NCBI GenBank assembly: GCA_009926245.1 | Contig: RFPG01000036.1 | Location: forward strand, 1-9,751 | Reading direction: 5' to 3' | Source of the DNA: Sphingobacteriia bacterium | GTDB taxonomy: Bacteria > Bacteroidota > Bacteroidia > UBA7662 | DNA length: 9,751 nt | Part shown: one piece after another, positions 6,461 through 9,751 of the stretch | Layout of the letters: every line of letters begins with the position of its first letter | How positions within the stretch are numbered: the first letter of the stretch is position 1 | Notes under the pieces: generated by a model | Seen by the model: the letters and a program-made list of their open reading frames with translations, nothing else | What the model was told of the DNA's origin: nothing | The model's database searches: none | Position numbers and translations under genes: made by a program

Positions 6461-8403
6461 GGGTTCTTCCATAACAAACGATCATCGACATCCCTCGCAA
6501 CCGCCCCTTGTTGGACCAACCAAGCGAGGGCCTTGGCCTGTCGCTCCCAATCCTCCGGGCCGCGAACAAGTCCATGAGCTTCAAGGGCTTGACGCAATTC
6601 GGCCGGGTGGAGGGGAGCGCTGAGATAGGGCCGTACCTGCAGCGTCCAAGCCTGAAATTCTTGGGTGGTCATTTCTTCGAACCTTCCACCCGCGGAAATA
6701 CAAGCATCGCAGCGCCCGCAGTCCATCGCAGCGGTCTCTCCAAAATAGGCGAGCATCAGCCGGCTACGGCAAGTGCCTGTTCCCGTTATCATGGCGATCA
6801 TAGCTTCCAACCTGCGTTGCCTGGCTTGGAGCAGGTCGCTGTAAGCCTGCGGTGGCAAGTAAAAATGACTGGGCGGCAAGCGTTCACTCAGCCAACAGAG
6901 GTTTTGTTGATCTGAACGCGGGGTATAGTCCAGTAAATCCAGTTCCTGCAACCGATGAATCGCTTGCAAAATAGCCACCGTGGTCGTTCCGGATTCACGG
7001 GCCATGCGTCGTTCGTCAAAGCGGACCGGGTGATCCAAAATGCCCGGATGTTTTCGTAACAACAAATCAATATAGGGATCCAAGGTGGGGTTCAGGACCC
7101 TTTGTTCGTAGAGTTGGGCGGAGGACACTTTGAATCGGATACGGGCCGGTAGGAGGCTTTCCTCTTCGGCCATCACCAGATTGGCCCGATGCAAAATCTG
7201 AAGAGCATGGTAAACAACGCGTTGTTCCAGGTCAAAGCGTAGGCAAAAGGCCGAAATATCAAAAGCAAAGCGTTGGTCCTGCCCACCTCCAACCGCCAGG
7301 TTGCACCACTGCCCCAGGGCCTGATAAATTCGTTGAATTTGTTCGATGGGAGGGAAGGCGTCTTGGACTCGCTTGCGGGCCAGTTGCAGGTCCGACTTCT
7401 GCCAGGCCAAAACACAGAGCCCGTGACCCCCGTCCCTGCCGGCTCTCCCGGCTTCTTGGTAGTAGGCCTCGGGTGATTCAGGGGGATCCCAATGAAAAAC
7501 CAGGCGGACATCCGGTTGATCAATCCCCATCCCAAACGCCGTGGTGCAGACCATGATGGGCTTGGTATGGTTCATCCAAGTCTGTTGGCGAAAGTCCCTC
7601 TGCTCGGGTGTCAACCCCGCATGGTAGGCCTGGACGGGATAACCCTTGCTCGCGAGGTATCTAGACAATTCTTCGCTGTTCCGACGCGAACCGACATAGA
7701 CCAGGGCTTTTCCCTTGAGACCGACTAGGGCGTCTTCGAGGGCTTGATGTTTGGAGACGGTTTCTTGCCATCGGTAGGATAGCATGGGTCTTGCAAAACT
7801 TTGGCGAACCAAAGCAGGCCTCACCATCCCTAGGCGTTCACAGATTTCATCGCAAACGGCAGGGGTTGCCGATCCGGTCAGGGCCACCGTAACCAAGGCC
7901 CCCATCTGTTCTCGGAATGCCGCAATTCGTTGGTATTCAGGACGAAAATCATGTCCCCATTGGGCAATGCAATGCGCCTCGTCCACCGCAAGCAAGGCAA
8001 TTTTCCAACCCCGGCTGCGGGTTACAAAGTCTTTGCCCGAAAGGCGTTCCGGGGATAGGTAAAGAAATTTGAGTTCCCCGCGATCGGCTCGCACCCGGAT
8101 GGCTTCACTTTCGGTGGAGCTTAAACCCGATACCAACGAGGCCGCCGAAAGGCCTTGACGATTCAACCGACTCACTTGATCTTTCATCAAGGCAATCAGC
8201 GGGGATACTACCAGGCACAATCCGTCCATCGCCAAAGCGGGGACTTGGTAACACAAAGATTTTCCTCCGCCGGTTGGCAGCAGGGCCAGGGTATCTTGTC
8301 CCTCAAGAATCGAAGCAACCACCGCTTCTTGACCCGGTTTGAAGGCGTCAAAGCCCCAGTACCGATGCAGCAGTTCCTTTGCGACTTCGATGGAATTAGC
8401 CAT
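6457..8403 (-). CDS. RecQ-family ATP-dependent DNA helicase lacking HRDC
   Basis: A superfamily 2 3'-5' helicase of 648 residues. From the ATG at 8403: the Q-motif/FxxF-type entry RYWGFDAFKPGQ (14-25), Walker A PTGGGKS at 43-49 (Lys48), DEAH box at 141-144 within the RecQ hallmark WGHDFRPEY (149-157), and motif VI QEAGRAGRDG at 316-325. The RecQ-C-terminal zinc site follows, with cysteines 545, 562, 565 and 568 (CGRCDAC), after a winged-helix-like region of about 400-500. The tail of about 70 residues does not resemble an HRDC domain, so this is the shorter paralogue type often found in Bacteroidota beside a full-length RecQ. It probably unwinds recombination or replication intermediates. The frame is open up to 8580, but those 59 residues are in another frame of the ABC gene and unlike RecQ. 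The chosen ATG gives an 8-base overlap (ATGGCTAA) with the upstream gene. Cotranscribed with the downstream glycosyltransferase. Confidence 0.93.
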   Translation of the reverse strand: MANSIEVAKELLHRYWGFDAFKPGQEAVVASILEGQDTLALLPTGGGKSLCYQVPALAMDGLCLVVSPLIALMKDQVSRLNRQGLSAASLVSGLSSTESEAIRVRADRGELKFLYLSPERLSGKDFVTRSRGWKIALLAVDEAHCIAQWGHDFRPEYQRIAAFREQMGALVTVALTGSATPAVCDEICERLGMVRPALVRQSFARPMLSYRWQETVSKHQALEDALVGLKGKALVYVGSRRNSEELSRYLASKGYPVQAYHAGLTPEQRDFRQQTWMNHTKPIMVCTTAFGMGIDQPDVRLVFHWDPPESPEAYYQEAGRAGRDGGHGLCVLAWQKSDLQLARKRVQDAFPPIEQIQRIYQALGQWCNLAVGGGQDQRFAFDISAFCLRFDLEQRVVYHALQILHRANLVMAEEESLLPARIRFKVSSAQLYEQRVLNPTLDPYIDLLLRKHPGILDHPVRFDERRMARESGTTTVAILQAIHRLQELDLLDYTPRSDQQNLCWLSERLPPSHFYLPPQAYSDLLQARQRRLEAMIAMITGTGTCRSRLMLAYFGETAAMDCGRCDACISAGGRFEEMTTQEFQAWTLQVRPYLSAPLHPAELRQALEAHGLVRGPEDWERQAKALAWLVQQGAVARDVDDRLLWKNP

Positions 8404-9064
8404 TCGGATCCACTTCGGTGATGTGCCCGTCGCGGAGTTGCAGGACGCGGTCCGCTTGACGGGCCAAGGGTAGGCTGTGGGTGACCACCAAAAAGGTTTG
8501 TCCGTTGCGGTCTCGCAGTTCACGAAAGAGGCGATGCAATTCTTCGGCCTGTTGCTGGTCCAAGTTCCCGGATGGTTCATCGGCCATGATCAGATCTGGT
8601 CGGTTCATCAAAGCACGGGCCACCGCAAATCGTTGTTGCTCCCCCCCGGATAATTCCGAAGGTCGATGACTCAAGCGTTCCGCGATACCCAATTGTTCGG
8701 CTAATTCGAGGGCTCGGGCTTGGGCTGTTTTGGAGTCCATTCCAGCGATGAGAGCAGGCATGAGGAGGTTTTCCTCGGCGGTAAATTCTGGGAGCAACAA
8801 GGCCTGTTGAAAAACGAAACCCAATCGGCGGTTCCGAAAATCCGCGAGGCGATTGCCGCTAAGCGTATGGATCAAAACGCCGTCCCATTCAATTTCACCG
8901 GAATCGGCCGGTTGCAATCCTCCCAACACATGAAGCAGGGTGCTTTTGCCGGCCCCCGAAGGACCGACCACCGCCACCAACTCCCCGCGTTGTATTTCAA
9001 AAGAAACCGAACGTAGCAGGGCCAGGTTACCGAAGGACTTGCATAATTGGCGAACCCTGACCAT
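8396..9064 (-). CDS. lolD: LolD-like lipoprotein-releasing ABC ATPase
   Basis: A full-length 222-residue ATPase of the LolD/MacB/FtsE group. Motifs: Walker A GPSGAGKST at 34-42, Q-loop in FVFQQALLLPEFTAEENL (83-100), signature LSGGEQQR at 138-145, Walker B LIMADEPSGNLD at 158-169 and switch His196 in VTHS. LolD powers extraction of lipoproteins from the inner membrane by the LolC/LolE permeases, which are not in this window. The stretch LLPEFTAEENL with Pro-Ala-Leu soon after is typical of LolD, though a MacB-type export ATPase remains possible. The ATG at 9064 lies 13 bases beyond the gyrB stop, and the stop overlaps recQ by 8 bases, so it is very likely part of the same transcript. Confidence 0.87.
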   Translation of the reverse strand: MVRVRQLCKSFGNLALLRSVSFEIQRGELVAVVGPSGAGKSTLLHVLGGLQPADSGEIEWDGVLIHTLSGNRLADFRNRRLGFVFQQALLLPEFTAEENLLMPALIAGMDSKTAQARALELAEQLGIAERLSHRPSELSGGEQQRFAVARALMNRPDLIMADEPSGNLDQQQAEELHRLFRELRDRNGQTFLVVTHSLPLARQADRVLQLRDGHITEVDPNG

Positions 9065-9077
9065 GAACTATCCGGGT

Positions 9078-9751
9078 TTAGACGTCCAGTCGGGCGTAGC
9101 GGGCGTTTTGTTCGATAAACTCACGTCGGGGAGGTACTTCATCGCCCATGAGCATCGAGAATACCCGGTCGGCTTCCGCAGCGCTATCAATTGTGACCTG
9201 GCGCAGGGTGCGGGTGTCCGGGTTCATGGTGGTATCCCAAAGTTGCTCCGCGTTCATTTCTCCCAAACCTTTGTATCGCTGGATATTAACGGTGCTCTCG
9301 GCGGCCCCTTTGGCCAATTCTTTGACGGCGTCCTGACGGTCTTGGTCATTCCAAGCGTAACGCTGTTGAGTGCCTTTTTTGACCAAATAGAGGGGAGGGG
9401 TTGCGATGTAGATATGTCCTGATTCAATCAGGGTTTTCATGTACCTAAAGAAGAAGGTGAGAATCAGCGTCGTAATGTGCGATCCGTCCACATCGGCATC
9501 GGTCATGATGATGATTTTGTGGTATCTCAATCGGCTGATATTAAGGGCTTTTTGGTCCTCTTCGGTGCCGACCGACACGCCCAATGCCGTGAAGATGTTA
9601 CGGATTTCTTCGTTCTCGTAAATCTTGTGTTCCATGGCTTTCTCCACATTCAAGATCTTGCCTCGAAGGGGTAGGATGGCCTGAAAGGCTCGGTTACGGC
9701 CTTGCTTGGCGGTGCCACCCGCCGAGTCTCCTTCGACCAAGAAAATCTCGC
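9078..9751 (-). CDS. gyrB: DNA gyrase subunit B, C-terminal part
   Basis: The last 223 complete codons, preceded by two bases of a split codon at the window edge. GyrB is the ATPase subunit of gyrase, which introduces negative supercoils with GyrA. The fragment holds most of the Toprim domain and the tail. [12 protein letters not shown] (catalytic Glu in VEGDSA) and [12 protein letters not shown] are diagnostic, followed by the metal-binding [11 protein letters not shown], then [20 protein letters not shown] and the terminal [16 protein letters not shown]. There is no long insertion of the Gram-negative proteobacterial type between Toprim and tail, which fits a compact GyrB. GyrB rather than ParE is favoured by the [12 protein letters not shown] tail and the [12 protein letters not shown] motif. 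A TTG at 9740 is only an internal leucine, not a start. lolD follows 13 bases downstream, with no terminator between. Confidence 0.96.
   Translation of the reverse strand, partial: EIFLVEGDSAGGTAKQGRNRAFQAILPLRGKILNVEKAMEHKIYENEEIRNIFTALGVSVGTEEDQKALNISRLRYHKIIIMTDADVDGSHITTLILTFFFRYMKTLIESGHIYIATPPLYLVKKGTQQRYAWNDQDRQDAVKELAKGAAESTVNIQRYKGLGEMNAEQLWDTTMNPDTRTLRQVTIDSAAEADRVFSMLMGDEVPPRREFIEQNARYARLDV

Noticed and set aside
8404..8580. 59-residue extension upstream of the RecQ start
   Set aside because: It is another frame of the LolD-like gene and unlike RecQ N-termini; the ATG at 8403 begins where the helicase family starts.
5249..9751. RecQ next to glycosyltransferases as a possible defence island
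   Set aside because: The helicase sits between housekeeping genes (gyrB, lolD), has ordinary RecQ motifs and lacks any nuclease, methylase or sensor partner.

Overview
The window looks like chromosomal core DNA from a member of the Bacteroidota. Four things point that way: a lipoprotein with a charged tail just after its lipidated cysteine, an OmpA-motif protein fused to TPR repeats, two promoters fitting the Bacteroidota pattern (TTTG about 19 bases upstream of TAnnTTTG), and no strong Shine-Dalgarno sequences at most starts. A spot count of one line gives G+C in the mid-50s percent, fairly high for the phylum. I cannot name a genus. No rRNA, tRNA, insertion sequence, CRISPR array or phage gene is visible.

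There are eight protein genes. Left block, minus strand (about 3297 down to 1): an exported OmpA-motif/TPR protein, a cytoplasmic-type SH3b-NlpC/P60 cysteine peptidase starting 13 bases after it, and a lipoprotein with its own putative promoter that runs off the left edge. Middle block, plus strand (3344-5256): an FtsE-like ABC ATPase coupled through a TGATG overlap to a GT-B glycosyltransferase. The first two blocks diverge from the 119-base gap 3225-3343.

Right block, minus strand (9751 down to 5249): the C-terminal part of gyrB, a LolD-like ABC ATPase, a RecQ-family helicase and a second glycosyltransferase. They are packed with a 13-base gap, an 8-base overlap and an ATGA overlap, so one transcript from upstream of gyrB (outside the window) is likely. 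The two glycosyltransferase genes converge and overlap by 8 bases inside a 10-base palindrome that supplies both stop codons.

Taken together the genes serve the envelope (lipoprotein release, surface glycan synthesis, peptidoglycan turnover or recycling, envelope anchoring, division) and DNA topology or repair. I found no convincing new defence or mobile system. The most notable items are the OmpA-motif/TPR protein with its possibly related lipoprotein neighbour, a candidate surface-export signal on that lipoprotein, two matching promoter boxes, the palindromic double stop, and several starts where the longest open frame is probably wrong.
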